From positions 182,090 through 246,089 of the forward strand of contig CANOZK010000004.1 in NCBI GenBank assembly GCA_947571775.1: a stretch of DNA of 64,000 bases, in the 5' to 3' direction. This DNA comes from an uncultured Lachnospiraceae bacterium (GTDB taxonomy: Bacteria; Bacillota; Clostridia; Lachnospirales; Lachnospiraceae). Under the pieces are notes generated by a model. The model saw only the letters and a program-made list of their open reading frames with translations. It searched no databases and was not told the DNA's origin. Below, piece by piece: positions 8,073 to 16,630 of the stretch. Position numbers and translations under genes: made by a program. The first letter of the stretch is position 1; each line of letters starts with the position of its first letter.

Positions 8073-8675
8073 TCATTTTGCACTGTTAATCAGGACAATT
8101 TTATTTCCCCATCCTTCCAACACAGGATTATTCTCTACGGCTGCCCTGAATTCTTCAGTATCATCAAAGTAACCAACTTTTGTATATTCCCCTGCCGCTT
8201 CTGCATCTCCAAAGAAAAGAACAATGCGGTTTGGATCAGAATAATATACTTCTCCTGCCTTTTCCGAAGTGACCGTTTCCGGATCTGACGGAATCTCATA
8301 CCTTGACGGTATATCATAATACTGCATGACTTCCCAGTTATCATAGTCGTCATAATGGTAGATTGGGAGCCTCCAGTCAGCCGTCCCCACATGCTTTGCG
8401 ATTGCCGCCGCCGTGTCATTATCGTAGAGGTGAAGGATAAACGCTTCCCCTTTATCCCCAAAGCATACTTCCAGTTCTGTTGCCGCGGCCGCCGTGTTTG
8501 TGCTGCTATTTAAGTTTTTATCCGCACTTCCGGATTCTTCCTGGGCTGTATTGTTCTGTATATTATCAATCGGAGGTACGCTATTTCCCGACCTGCCGCA
8601 TCCGGCAAGCATAACCGCAAATATAAAGGTAAAAGAAATCATGATAGAACATTTTTTTAAAATATTTTTTATCAT
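8073..8675 (-). CDS. Cyclophilin-like fold lipoprotein
   Basis: 200 residues. Lipoprotein signal with lipobox LAGC (Cys near residue 26), then a Ser/Asn-rich linker to about residue 65, then one domain of about 120 residues (GEAFILHLYDNDTAAAIAKHV, WRLPIYHYDD, YDIPSRYEIPSD, YYSDPNRIVLFFGD) that matches the cyclophilin-like family often annotated next to flavodoxins, reductases and LysR regulators in Clostridia. It is anchored on the outer face of the membrane. The ligand is unknown. An operator-like sequence (8705-8749) shared with two other genes here lies directly upstream. Confidence 0.8.
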   Translation of the reverse strand: MIKNILKKCSIMISFTFIFAVMLAGCGRSGNSVPPIDNIQNNTAQEESGSADKNLNSSTNTAAAATELEVCFGDKGEAFILHLYDNDTAAAIAKHVGTADWRLPIYHYDDYDNWEVMQYYDIPSRYEIPSDPETVTSEKAGEVYYSDPNRIVLFFGDAEAAGEYTKVGYFDDTEEFRAAVENNPVLEGWGNKIVLINSAK

Positions 8676-8704
8676 AGATAAACTCCTTTCCTACGTATTT
8701 CTAT

Positions 8705-8749
8705 AACAAACACTTATATTAGATATATATCAATCGCTATAAAGCATAT
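8705..8749 (-). promoter_or_regulatory. LysR-type operator copy A
   Basis: Matches copies B (9588-9635) and C (15525-15569): an AACAAA-ACTTATATT block, then an AT-rich block, then an AAGCATA end. The TTGTTA -35 (complement 8704-8709) is kept, but the -10 expected 17 nt on is absent: the GGAG ribosome site stands there instead. It ends at the stop codon of the SDR gene. Confidence 0.5.
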
Positions 8750-9519
8750 CAGAGAAACGCGCCGTTGCATACCTGAAGAACTTGACCCTTCACATGCCTT
8801 CCCATCTTGCTCGCCAAATACAGACAAGCATATGCCTGATCAATGGGATCGCACTCTGGACCTGGAAAATAAACATAATGGCCGCTGTGTTCAAGCATCT
8901 TGCTCCCGCCGGGCTGCTCTCCCTTTTTATTTGCCAGATGGGCCGGTGTTACAGTAGCCCCTGGAGCAACAGCATTGCAACGGATATCCGTTTCAACCAG
9001 CCGTATGGCCACATTCTTTGTCAGCGTATTCAGCGCCCCTTTGGTTGCAGTATAAGATGCGCCACAGAATGGACGGGTTCCGTTGACGGAAGAAATATTG
9101 ATGATAACCCCGTCGTTTTTCGGGAGGAAGTATTTTAAAGCTTCACGGATATACCGCATCGGACCCCCAAGGTTGGTATTCATGATATGCAGCATCCATT
9201 CATCCGTCGTTTCATCAATGATCGTCTGCTCACCAATACCGGCATTATTGACAAGGATATCCACATCCCCAAATGTTTTGACAGTCTCTTCAAACACCCT
9301 TACTGTGTCTTCGGTAGAACCGATATCCGCCACAAGCCCCATCGCCTGATATCCCTTATTTTTCAAATCATCCACTGCAACATCCAGTTTTTCCCTGCCG
9401 CGGGCAGTCAGTACAACCGAGGCTCCCTCCTCTGCGAAAAGCCCTGCTATTGTCTGCCCCATGCCGTAGCTGGCTCCGGTAATGATCGCAACTTTTCCTT
9501 CTAACATCTGTTTCTCCAT
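8749..9519 (-). CDS. Short-chain dehydrogenase/reductase (SDR)
   Basis: 256 residues from the ATG at 9519, chosen for GAGGAGA upstream. Classical SDR: nucleotide loop TGASYGMGQTIA, NNAG motif, catalytic Ser in INISSVNGT, and YTATK with Tyr and Lys. It reduces or oxidises a hydroxyl/keto group with NAD(P)H; the substrate is unknown. The C terminus (GRHVKGQVLQVCNGAFL) is of the FabG/hydroxysteroid dehydrogenase type. It has its own promoter with operator copy B, and lies next to a LysR-linked operon with a secreted amide hydrolase. Confidence 0.92.
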   Translation of the reverse strand: MEKQMLEGKVAIITGASYGMGQTIAGLFAEEGASVVLTARGREKLDVAVDDLKNKGYQAMGLVADIGSTEDTVRVFEETVKTFGDVDILVNNAGIGEQTIIDETTDEWMLHIMNTNLGGPMRYIREALKYFLPKNDGVIINISSVNGTRPFCGASYTATKGALNTLTKNVAIRLVETDIRCNAVAPGATVTPAHLANKKGEQPGGSKMLEHSGHYVYFPGPECDPIDQAYACLYLASKMGRHVKGQVLQVCNGAFL

Positions 9520-9564
9520 AATATATCTCTCCTCTTTTCTAAACATTTTTATTTTCTGATCTTA

Positions 9565-9635
9565 ATTATAGTACGTCTTTTTATATATAGCAAATACTTA
9601 TATTAAATATATATTCATAGCTAATAAGCATATAT
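9565..9635 (-). promoter_or_regulatory. SDR promoter with LysR-type operator copy B
   Basis: On the minus strand TTGCTA (9593-9588), 17-nt spacer, TATAAT (9570-9565). Directly upstream lies the conserved block ending in AAGCATA (9626-9632), as in copies A and C. Confidence 0.65.
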
Positions 9636-9703
9636 AATCGTATTTCACGCCAGTTTTGAACACTAAATAAGGGGCTATCGGAAAATAACGATTTAGGCCT
9701 CTG

Positions 9704-9745
9704 ATAGAAAAAAAGAAACAGTCCTTTAGAAATTCAGACTGTTTC
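9704..9745 (-). terminator. Terminator of the ABC transporter operon
   Basis: GAAACAGTC (9715-9723) and GACTGTTTC (9737-9745) form a 9-bp stem. On the minus strand it is followed at once by a T7 run. It lies about 105 bp after the permease stop codon. Confidence 0.8.
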
Positions 9746-9802
9746 AATGCCCTGGATTTTTACCGGACTGTTTCCTTTTTCTTTTTAATGGATAAATTTC
9801 AG

Positions 9803-9836
9803 AGGCAGGTGTGGTCCGCATGAATCACACCTGCCT
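9803..9836 (-). terminator. Strong hairpin just after the ABC permease gene
   Basis: Perfect 11-bp stem (9803-9813 with 9826-9836), 12-nt loop, 15 bp after the permease stop. No T run, so it may protect the mRNA end or act with the terminator at 9704-9745. Confidence 0.6.
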
Positions 9837-9850
9837 GTGTGTAGAACTAT

Positions 9851-12202
9851 CTATTGACCGCTAATCAATATGCTCAGATCAAGTCTTTTCATTCTGCCTG
9901 CTGCTAAATATGCAAAGCCAGTAAACAGCAGTATCACAACCCCCGCCGGAATCAAAACAGTTCTTACAGATGCGGCAGATGCGAAATTGCTGATGCCAGC
10001 CAGCTTCATCATGCCGGATACCAACGGATCGGTAAGAAGCGCCGCAAAAGCGGTTCCAATGACGGAGCCAATCACAGCCGCCATTCCAAAGCGGAGTGCA
10101 AATGTCAGACGCAGAACCTTTGTCTGAAAGCCAATCGCCTTGTAGATTCCGAAATCTTTCTGCTCTGCCGAGAGAATTCTGCTGCCGGTCATAACGGTTA
10201 TAATCAGGATAAAGATGACCACCATACCATACATAAATACCACCAGCGCCTGCATGGCAGAGATAATCCCAAAAAGGCCCGGCCATGTGTTTTCATGCAC
10301 ATGGACATCCCCACCGTAGGCCGCCTCCAATTTCTCCGCGATCTCCATATTCCTGGAAGAATCTGCAAGGAAATAATGACAGCACCAGATGTGGGGATTG
10401 TCCTTACCGATCCGCAGATACCCTTCACGGCTCATTCCCACATTCCCGCCCATATCGTTTGCACAGGAATAGATACCGGAAACAATATATTCCCCGCTTC
10501 CACTATCTCCCCGAACGGTAACCATATCTCCAATGGAAACGCCAAAATCTGCGGCGACAAATTCTGTCAGGACAATCTCATCCTCTGCCATACAAGTCTT
10601 TCCCTCCAATATATGAAAACGCTCCGGCTCAGAAATCACATTCGCCGTATAATCCACTCCATTCACCGTCACCCCGGGCATGGCGAGCTGATAAGTATCG
10701 GTGATATCCGTATAGGAACGCACTATCGTTTCTGTCTCCTCTGCGGTAAGATTCCCGAATACCTGCACACCGATATCATGGTCCGCCGGGTTAAATGCAT
10801 CCATCATGCCTTTGCCGTCTTCGCCAAGCCATGTATCTATACGGCCTATGAGCGATGCAAAGAATACCAGCAGCGCCGCTACCACCACCGCACCCACATA
10901 TCTGCGTTTTCCGGCAATAAGCTGACGAAAGGCAAGCCTGAAATAAATCCCTCTGCCAAAAGCCGAAACGGCGTTCCCAACGTGAAAACGCACCTTTCGC
11001 GTTTCCCCCCGAATCGCCTTCATAGGCGTGACCCGCCCGATTTTCCCCGTACACAATGCGATAAATCCTGTAAGCACAAGCAGAATCAGAACGAAAGATA
11101 AAACAACTCCGACAAACGGCAGAGCAGTAGGCATCAAAACCCCTGTGGTTGTCAGCGTCATACTGCTGACAATACCCCTTAAGGGGACAGTCAGAAGCAG
11201 ACCACACACCATTGCGCTAATGATTCCTATAAGATACTGCAAAAGCTGAAGTTTTTGCAAAGCAGCGGAAGTATATCCCACTGTTTTTAAGATCCCCATG
11301 TTCACATAGTCCGACTCAACTGTACTGCTGATACTGTGAGCAAGCACTGCCATGACGACAAATAGAAGAATTGCAGCAAATGCAAGCAAAAGACCACTGA
11401 ACGCATTCTGCAAGATCAGCATAAACCCTTCGACTGCATCCCTGCTATGAACAAATTCGGTAGATTGCGGAAGTTCCGTATTCTCATTTATGATACCGTT
11501 CAATTCGGAAACGGTCATATTATCCGAACCGGAGAAAATATGGAGCATAGCCCCGTCCCGTGCCAGTGCGTCGATACCGGCGTTGTGCAGGATATCTAAG
11601 ATTCCCTTCCTATCTGCCTCACAAATCAAGAATCCCTTCATGCCGATCATGGAGCTGCCCATAAATGGATCTTCGTAAAAACCTTTCACCGTAAATGAAA
11701 CATTCTTCCCAGCCCTTGCAACAGGAAAAGTTATCTCATCGCCTATCTGAACGTCAAACATGGAAACCATGGATGGTGACACATACACTTCACCGGGCAG
11801 GATTTCCGGCGCTTCTTTGCGATAACCGGAAAGGTCATCCATAAAAAAGCGGTAACGGCCATCCTGCGAGCCAAAATCAATTAACTGCCCCTCGCTGTCG
11901 GATTCCTGCCCATTCACTTCATAATTTGAAAACACAAGGCTTTGCGTTTCCACACGCTCAACCTCCGGCAGTTCCTCAATATCCTTTGCAAGCCCTTTTG
12001 TATCTGGAACCCCGGAAACCCATGCAGTCAATTCGCCAAATCCTGCCCGATTCATCTCGTTTTGGATATACACACCCGAATTTGACCATACCGTCAGCAC
12101 AGTTCCTATGGCGGCCGCAACCAGAAGCGTTAATATAAAGATGCCTGTAAGTCCTCCTCGGTGCCGCTTCAGATTTGCCCCCAATAATATCTTGTATGAC
12201 AT
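9851..12202 (-). CDS. ABC transporter permease, FtsX/MacB type
   Basis: 783 residues. One N-terminal membrane helix (about 19-40), a large extracytoplasmic domain (about 45-255), three helices (about 260-385), a fourth near 430, a second extracytoplasmic domain (about 460-640) and three final helices. This double FtsX layout is that of LolC/MacB-like and bacitracin-type exporters, which work on molecules at the membrane rather than in the cytosol. The gene lies 27 bp after its ATPase. Together with the secreted hydrolase and adenylate-forming enzyme upstream it would act on a lipid-like or peptide-like substrate (inference). Confidence 0.9.
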   Translation of the reverse strand: MSYKILLGANLKRHRGGLTGIFILTLLVAAAIGTVLTVWSNSGVYIQNEMNRAGFGELTAWVSGVPDTKGLAKDIEELPEVERVETQSLVFSNYEVNGQESDSEGQLIDFGSQDGRYRFFMDDLSGYRKEAPEILPGEVYVSPSMVSMFDVQIGDEITFPVARAGKNVSFTVKGFYEDPFMGSSMIGMKGFLICEADRKGILDILHNAGIDALARDGAMLHIFSGSDNMTVSELNGIINENTELPQSTEFVHSRDAVEGFMLILQNAFSGLLLAFAAILLFVVMAVLAHSISSTVESDYVNMGILKTVGYTSAALQKLQLLQYLIGIISAMVCGLLLTVPLRGIVSSMTLTTTGVLMPTALPFVGVVLSFVLILLVLTGFIALCTGKIGRVTPMKAIRGETRKVRFHVGNAVSAFGRGIYFRLAFRQLIAGKRRYVGAVVVAALLVFFASLIGRIDTWLGEDGKGMMDAFNPADHDIGVQVFGNLTAEETETIVRSYTDITDTYQLAMPGVTVNGVDYTANVISEPERFHILEGKTCMAEDEIVLTEFVAADFGVSIGDMVTVRGDSGSGEYIVSGIYSCANDMGGNVGMSREGYLRIGKDNPHIWCCHYFLADSSRNMEIAEKLEAAYGGDVHVHENTWPGLFGIISAMQALVVFMYGMVVIFILIITVMTGSRILSAEQKDFGIYKAIGFQTKVLRLTFALRFGMAAVIGSVIGTAFAALLTDPLVSGMMKLAGISNFASAASVRTVLIPAGVVILLFTGFAYLAAGRMKRLDLSILISGQ

Positions 12203-12229
12203 TTTGCTATCACCATCCCTTTTTCGTTC

Positions 12230-12979
12230 TTACCACCGCAAGGAAGAGAGCCAATCACTCACCTTTGTTTCCCGCGTCTTCCTGTCATCCTCCCCATATA
12301 CATTTAAGTCCAGTTCTTCAAGAATTTTCCCATCTTCCAGGTACAGAATCCGGTTTCCATGCACTGCCGACCGGATATCATGGGTTACCATCAGAATGCT
12401 TTGGCCATTCCGGTTCAGTTCCGTCATCAGCTCCAACACCTCCTCGCTGTTGGCTTTGTTAAGCGCCCCGGTTGGCTCGTCCGCGAAAATAAGAGCAGGA
12501 TGGTTAATCACCGCTCTCGCAATCGCCGCCCTCTGCGCTTCGCCGCCCGATACCTGATGTGGCAGACGTTCTTTTGCCCTGTTAACATGCATCTGTGAAA
12601 GGATCTGCACGGCTCTTTCCCGGACATTTTTAATATTCTTTGTCCTGCAAGCATATCCTGCCACCGCCACATTCTCAAGCAGAGTCAGATTGCTCACCAG
12701 ATGCGTCTGCTGAAAAACAAAGCCGAATTCCTCCGCCCGAAGCTGCGCCATTTTATTTTCCTGGAGATTACTGATTTTCTTTTCCTTAAATTCGACATCG
12801 CCGCCTGTAATGTCATCCATTCCGCTGAGCGCATATAAAAGAGTGGATTTTCCGGCCCCGGATGCCCCCATGATGACGGTAAAATCCCCCTCAAAGATAT
12901 CTATGTCAACATGGTCTAAGACCTGCACACCAGAAAAAGATTTACAAATGCCCTTTCCTTTTATCAATACCTTTTTCAT
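12230..12979 (-). CDS. ABC transporter ATP-binding protein, MacB/LolD type
   Basis: 249 residues from the ATG at 12979, which overlaps the stop of the upstream gene as ATGA and has AAGGAG 11 nt before it. Walker A GASGAGKST, signature VSGGEAQR, Walker B LIFADEPTGAL, and the H-loop TH. The TGALN form is typical of the LolD/MacB group that pairs with FtsX-type permeases, here the next gene. Translationally coupled to the adenylate-forming enzyme gene. Confidence 0.93.
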   Translation of the reverse strand: MKKVLIKGKGICKSFSGVQVLDHVDIDIFEGDFTVIMGASGAGKSTLLYALSGMDDITGGDVEFKEKKISNLQENKMAQLRAEEFGFVFQQTHLVSNLTLLENVAVAGYACRTKNIKNVRERAVQILSQMHVNRAKERLPHQVSGGEAQRAAIARAVINHPALIFADEPTGALNKANSEEVLELMTELNRNGQSILMVTHDIRSAVHGNRILYLEDGKILEELDLNVYGEDDRKTRETKVSDWLSSLRW

Positions 12980-14346
12980 ACGGCTATTTTCTCCTTTTTC
13001 CAAAATGGCACGATCAGGCTTTTTTTCCCGGTTTTCTTATCAGGACGGATCTCGTCCACAAAATTGACCAAGAACCGGACGTATCCAAGCCCTTTCCTTT
13101 CCAGGATGGAACCCATCTGCTCCGATACCTCCCTGCGGATTATATCTTCTGATGCATCCGCAGAAATCTCCGCATACATTTCAAATGCATCATGGGCCGT
13201 CTGCCGGAACTGGTAATCACGAAGTCCTTCTATGCAGAAGCCCTCAACTGCCAGCGGATGTAGAAATTCCCAGTTTCCATTCCCGTCCTCAAACCACAGC
13301 ATATCTTCGTCTCTCCCCAAAAGCCCTTCCGCCCTGGTAAAAGGATAACGGCTTGTTTCTCCCGGTTTTCTGAGAGTCAGATTATCGGAAATCCAATAGC
13401 GGATCAGCGGCTGGGAAAAATTATACAGCGAGGTCAGATACATATTCCCATCCTGTACTTCAATGATATTCATGTCGTCAAACAGAATCATTCCTTCTTT
13501 TGGATCCTTTTCCACACCTAAAGCCAAGGATTCACTGGCTCCATACACATTGACGGCCTGTGTGCAAAAGATACGTTCCAAATATTTCCGAAGATTTTTT
13601 CCCAGCGGTTCCCCGCAGGTGACCAGACGGATAATATCCAGCCGGATATCCCCGTGTTCCACCAGTTCCGCAAGGATTTTAACGGCCGACGGATATCCGA
13701 TTATTATATTAGGCCGGAATTCCTGGAGGCAGCGGATCCATTCTGCTACCGGTGTATTGATGTCAAGAAAAAGCTGGCTGCCCCCGACGCCGTCAATCCC
13801 ATCCCCCACTGCCATTGCTCCGCCATAACGACCGTCCGTTGCCGCTATATAAGCAATACGAGGGCCGGAAACAAACAATCTTATAATCTGCAACATGGAC
13901 ATATCCCAAAGCGCCCCCCGGATAATCCCAAGTAGCATACTGCTCCATGCCGACTCATCATAAATGAAATATCCTGGCTTTCCCGTACTTCCAGAGGAGT
14001 GTACGACATAATATTTTCCTTTAAATGGTTTACGGTCTGGTTTTTCCTTGGCATCAAATTTCCGTATTTCTTCCTGTGTCAAATCAGAGACCGTGATCAA
14101 CTCATCAAAATGCGCAAGGAACGTTGTCTTGTCTATTGCGGGGAACGCCGATAAAGGCGCCGTGCAGATGGTTTCATCTGTAATGCCTGCATCCTTAAAC
14201 GTCCTGCGGTAATAAACAGAATGTTCATAGGCATATTCAAGAATTCTGCGGAGCTTTTTTTCCTGTAATATCCGAATCTGATCCGGAGTCTTCTTTGTAT
14301 TACGTTTCAGGCCATACAAATCCCACAACAGTTTCAAATCATTCAT
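12976..14346 (-). CDS. Adenylate-forming enzyme, PaaK/CapK type
   Basis: 456 residues. AMP-binding motif HSSGSTGKPGYF (about residues 119-130), and YGASE (about 285), as in phenylacetate-CoA ligases and the CapK proteins. These activate a carboxylic acid with ATP as an acyl-adenylate, then pass it to CoA or another acceptor. Cytosolic; no carrier protein gene is near. The start overlaps the stop of the amide hydrolase gene by 4 bp and its own stop overlaps the ATPase start, so the three are translated as one coupled unit. The acid substrate is unknown. Confidence 0.85.
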   Translation of the reverse strand: MNDLKLLWDLYGLKRNTKKTPDQIRILQEKKLRRILEYAYEHSVYYRRTFKDAGITDETICTAPLSAFPAIDKTTFLAHFDELITVSDLTQEEIRKFDAKEKPDRKPFKGKYYVVHSSGSTGKPGYFIYDESAWSSMLLGIIRGALWDMSMLQIIRLFVSGPRIAYIAATDGRYGGAMAVGDGIDGVGGSQLFLDINTPVAEWIRCLQEFRPNIIIGYPSAVKILAELVEHGDIRLDIIRLVTCGEPLGKNLRKYLERIFCTQAVNVYGASESLALGVEKDPKEGMILFDDMNIIEVQDGNMYLTSLYNFSQPLIRYWISDNLTLRKPGETSRYPFTRAEGLLGRDEDMLWFEDGNGNWEFLHPLAVEGFCIEGLRDYQFRQTAHDAFEMYAEISADASEDIIRREVSEQMGSILERKGLGYVRFLVNFVDEIRPDKKTGKKSLIVPFWKKEKIAV

Positions 14347-15461
14347 CTGCTCTCCTCCTGACTCAATGCAAAAGTATATCTGTCCTTATAATTTTCCCGA
14401 TGGTAATAGTGAGCCACACCGGCGTCCAGATCAAAGGCAATGCTCCATTCCGTAGATTCAAATTCGCCGAAATTTCCTTTGCTTACACTGCTCAGCGCAT
14501 CCCTCACCCCCTGCATATCCATCGTCTCCTGTTCCTTTAATGCCTGCATCAAAATTTCATATCTTTCATGGGATTGTGCCGTGCCGACGCCATTCTTTTC
14601 CCCTTTGGCAAAATAGAAATTCGTAACCACAGGCGTTTCTGTTACGATCATTTCGTTATCCACATACTCAACTACAACGCTTCTGCCACTCCGGTCTGCC
14701 AGCGCAAAATGCACCATCATCCCCATGGACGAATGCATATCATACTGGCCAAGCATTTCCAGAGCTTCCTCCACATCCGCCGCTTTATTCAAAAGCAGCC
14801 GGATGGCAGTTGTTGTTGTAATATCCGGTTTTTCCGTATCCTGTGCGATCACGGCCCCATCCTGGATCATATTTACGGATACGGCAAGACCGGCTATATT
14901 CATGCCATCTAATGGGGCATACAATGCCGCTAAAGTACGGATCGTATCCAGATTCAAAGCCATTTCTGCCACGCTGTTTCCGGCTCCCTGCTTTATAAAA
15001 TCCATATTAACCGTGGAAATGGAAGCATACCCGTTTTCAGGATAGGCAGAAACCGCCATTGCCTCACATTTGTTCCAGTCAAAATTCCGGCCAAAGAGCC
15101 TCTCTCCATCCGGGCTGCTGACCGCTATGGTACTGCATCCAAAAAACTCCCCCATAAATTCTAAATCTGTCCCGGCAATCAGATGTTCTGTAAGAAAACG
15201 AACAACTTCTGAATCGGAAGAACCTCCTCCCTGTGACAAAAACTCCTCAAAACCATCATCTCCTTCAAATTTTACTGCCTCAAACCCTTTTTCTAACTCA
15301 ATGATTTCAGAATCCAGACCGATTACATCAGAAATATCTGTCATTATTTTTCCCTGCGGGCTGTCACTTTCTGCAATCTTCGCATCATTTATGTGCCCGC
15401 ATCCCGTCATCCATATAGATAAAAATGCTGCTATCACAAGTGCAGAAAAAATTTTTCTCAT
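14343..15461 (-). CDS. Secreted linear amide C-N hydrolase (choloylglycine hydrolase-like) lipoprotein
   Basis: 372 residues from the ATG at 15461, chosen for AAGGAG about 9 nt upstream. Lipobox MTGC (Cys about residue 21). The Ntn-hydrolase core starts at FFGCSTIAVSSPDGERLFGRNFDW, where the Cys would be the nucleophile once the propeptide is removed; the RNFDW block and later VVTNFYF and AQSHERY are family features. Relatives include bile salt hydrolase, penicillin V acylase and acyl-homoserine lactone acylases, which split amides of fatty or steroid acids. Here the Cys is not next to the start, so self-cleavage of about 100 residues would be needed (inference). First gene of the LysR-linked operon. 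Confidence 0.82.
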   Translation of the reverse strand: MRKIFSALVIAAFLSIWMTGCGHINDAKIAESDSPQGKIMTDISDVIGLDSEIIELEKGFEAVKFEGDDGFEEFLSQGGGSSDSEVVRFLTEHLIAGTDLEFMGEFFGCSTIAVSSPDGERLFGRNFDWNKCEAMAVSAYPENGYASISTVNMDFIKQGAGNSVAEMALNLDTIRTLAALYAPLDGMNIAGLAVSVNMIQDGAVIAQDTEKPDITTTTAIRLLLNKAADVEEALEMLGQYDMHSSMGMMVHFALADRSGRSVVVEYVDNEMIVTETPVVTNFYFAKGEKNGVGTAQSHERYEILMQALKEQETMDMQGVRDALSSVSKGNFGEFESTEWSIAFDLDAGVAHYYHRENYKDRYTFALSQEESR

Positions 15462-15501
15462 TCTGGACATCTCCTTTTGTACTAAACTTTCAAGCAATTT
15501 T

Positions 15502-15587
15502 ATTATAGTACAGACGCCTTTTAATAACAAATACTTATATCAAATATTTATCTATGCTTTACAAGCATAAAAAATTTATGTTATACT
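15502..15587. promoter_or_regulatory. Divergent promoters with LysR-type operator copy C
   Basis: Minus strand: TTGTTA (15530-15525), 17-nt spacer, TATAAT (15507-15502) for the hydrolase operon. A perfect palindrome TATGCTT-TAC-AAGCATA (15553-15569) lies upstream. Plus strand: TTTACA (15558-15563) with TATACT (15582-15587) for the LysR gene, so the palindrome overlaps the -35 of the regulator. This is the classic layout of a LysR regulator that represses itself and activates the divergent operon. Confidence 0.7.
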
Positions 15588-15619
15588 AGAAACACAATAA
15601 TCTCAAGGAGGTCCGTTTT

Positions 15620-16498
15620 ATGGAATTGCGTGTTTTACAATATTTCCTGGCAGTTACAAGGGAACAGAGTATTTCCGGCGCAGCAGAGTCACTACATCTT
15701 TCACAGCCTACCCTGTCCAGGCAATTAAAGGATATGGAAGAAGAACTAGGAAAACAACTGTTTATCCGAAGCAACCGGAAGATTACATTGACAGAAGAGG
15801 GAATGATTCTTCGTAAACGGGCAGAAGAAATCATGGAACTGGTTAAGAAAACGGAAGATGAGATCACTTTGTCGGATGATTCCATTGCTGGTAACATAAC
15901 CGTTGGAGCCGGTGAAACAGACGGCGTCCGTTTTCTGGCCAGAGCAGCGCAGGCCGTCCAAAAGGATTATCCACTGATCCATTTTCATATTGTCAGCGGA
16001 GATAGGGCTTCTGTAACAGAAGATCTGGATCGGGGACTGATTGATTTCGGGCTTCTGTTTGGGGACATTGAGACATCAAAATATGAATACCTAAATGTCC
16101 CTTTCCAAGACAGCTTTGGTGTTCTGATGCGGCGAGATTCCCCCCTTGCGGAAAAAGAAACCATTACTTCGGAAGACCTGCGGGATAAACCGCTGATTGT
16201 ATCCAGACAGTCTATTCATGACTCCACCCTTCACACAATCCTTGGATGCGATCCAGAAAAACTGAATGTTGTAGCCTCCTATAACCTCCTTTTCAATGGC
16301 TCTCTTATGGTAGATGAAGGGATGGGCTATGCCATATGTTTAGACAAAATCATAAATGTCACAGGAAACAGCAATCTATGTTTTCGGCCGCTCTCTACAA
16401 AAGCCGAAGCAGATATGCATATAGTCTGGAAAAAATATCAAGTGTTTACAAAAGCTGCTGAAAAGTATCTGTTGCAATTACAGCAAATGACGCCATAA
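15620..16498 (+). CDS. LysR family transcriptional regulator
   Basis: 292 residues, AAGGAGG upstream of the start. Winged helix at residues 1-60 (MELRVLQYFLAVTREQSISGAAESLHLSQPTLSRQLKDMEEELG), linker helix, then a periplasmic-binding-like ligand domain to the end. It is divergent from the amide hydrolase operon with a shared promoter region, and matching operator-like sequences also lie before the SDR and lipoprotein genes. The inducer is unknown. Confidence 0.93.
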   Translation: MELRVLQYFLAVTREQSISGAAESLHLSQPTLSRQLKDMEEELGKQLFIRSNRKITLTEEGMILRKRAEEIMELVKKTEDEITLSDDSIAGNITVGAGETDGVRFLARAAQAVQKDYPLIHFHIVSGDRASVTEDLDRGLIDFGLLFGDIETSKYEYLNVPFQDSFGVLMRRDSPLAEKETITSEDLRDKPLIVSRQSIHDSTLHTILGCDPEKLNVVASYNLLFNGSLMVDEGMGYAICLDKIINVTGNSNLCFRPLSTKAEADMHIVWKKYQVFTKAAEKYLLQLQQMTP

Positions 16499-16564
16499 GT
16501 GCGCGGTATATTGTATCGAATTGTGGTGCGCAAGCCGCCGTGTATACCACTTGGTACACAGCAG

Positions 16565-16604
16565 AAAAAATCCAGCGCAGCCGGACTGCTGCGTTGGATT
16601 TTTT
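16565..16604. terminator. Bidirectional terminator between lysR and hndD
   Basis: An A6-TCCA-GCGCAGC arm and its complement GCTGCG-TTGGA-T6 arm form a hairpin flanked by A and T runs, suited to both the LysR gene and the convergent hydrogenase operon. Confidence 0.85.
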
Positions 16605-16630
16605 ATCAAATCAAAAACTTTTTGTATCTC

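Noticed and set aside
10295..11101. 268-residue open frame antisense to the ABC permease
   Set aside because: Shadow of a real gene; His/Cys/Arg-rich composition typical of antisense frames.
8749..15461. A bile acid-inducible (bai-like) operon
   Set aside because: An SDR, an adenylate-forming enzyme and a choloylglycine hydrolase-like protein are present, but the ligase is of PaaK/CapK type and no BaiE, BaiF, BaiG or flavin enzymes are seen; kept only as one possible substrate class.
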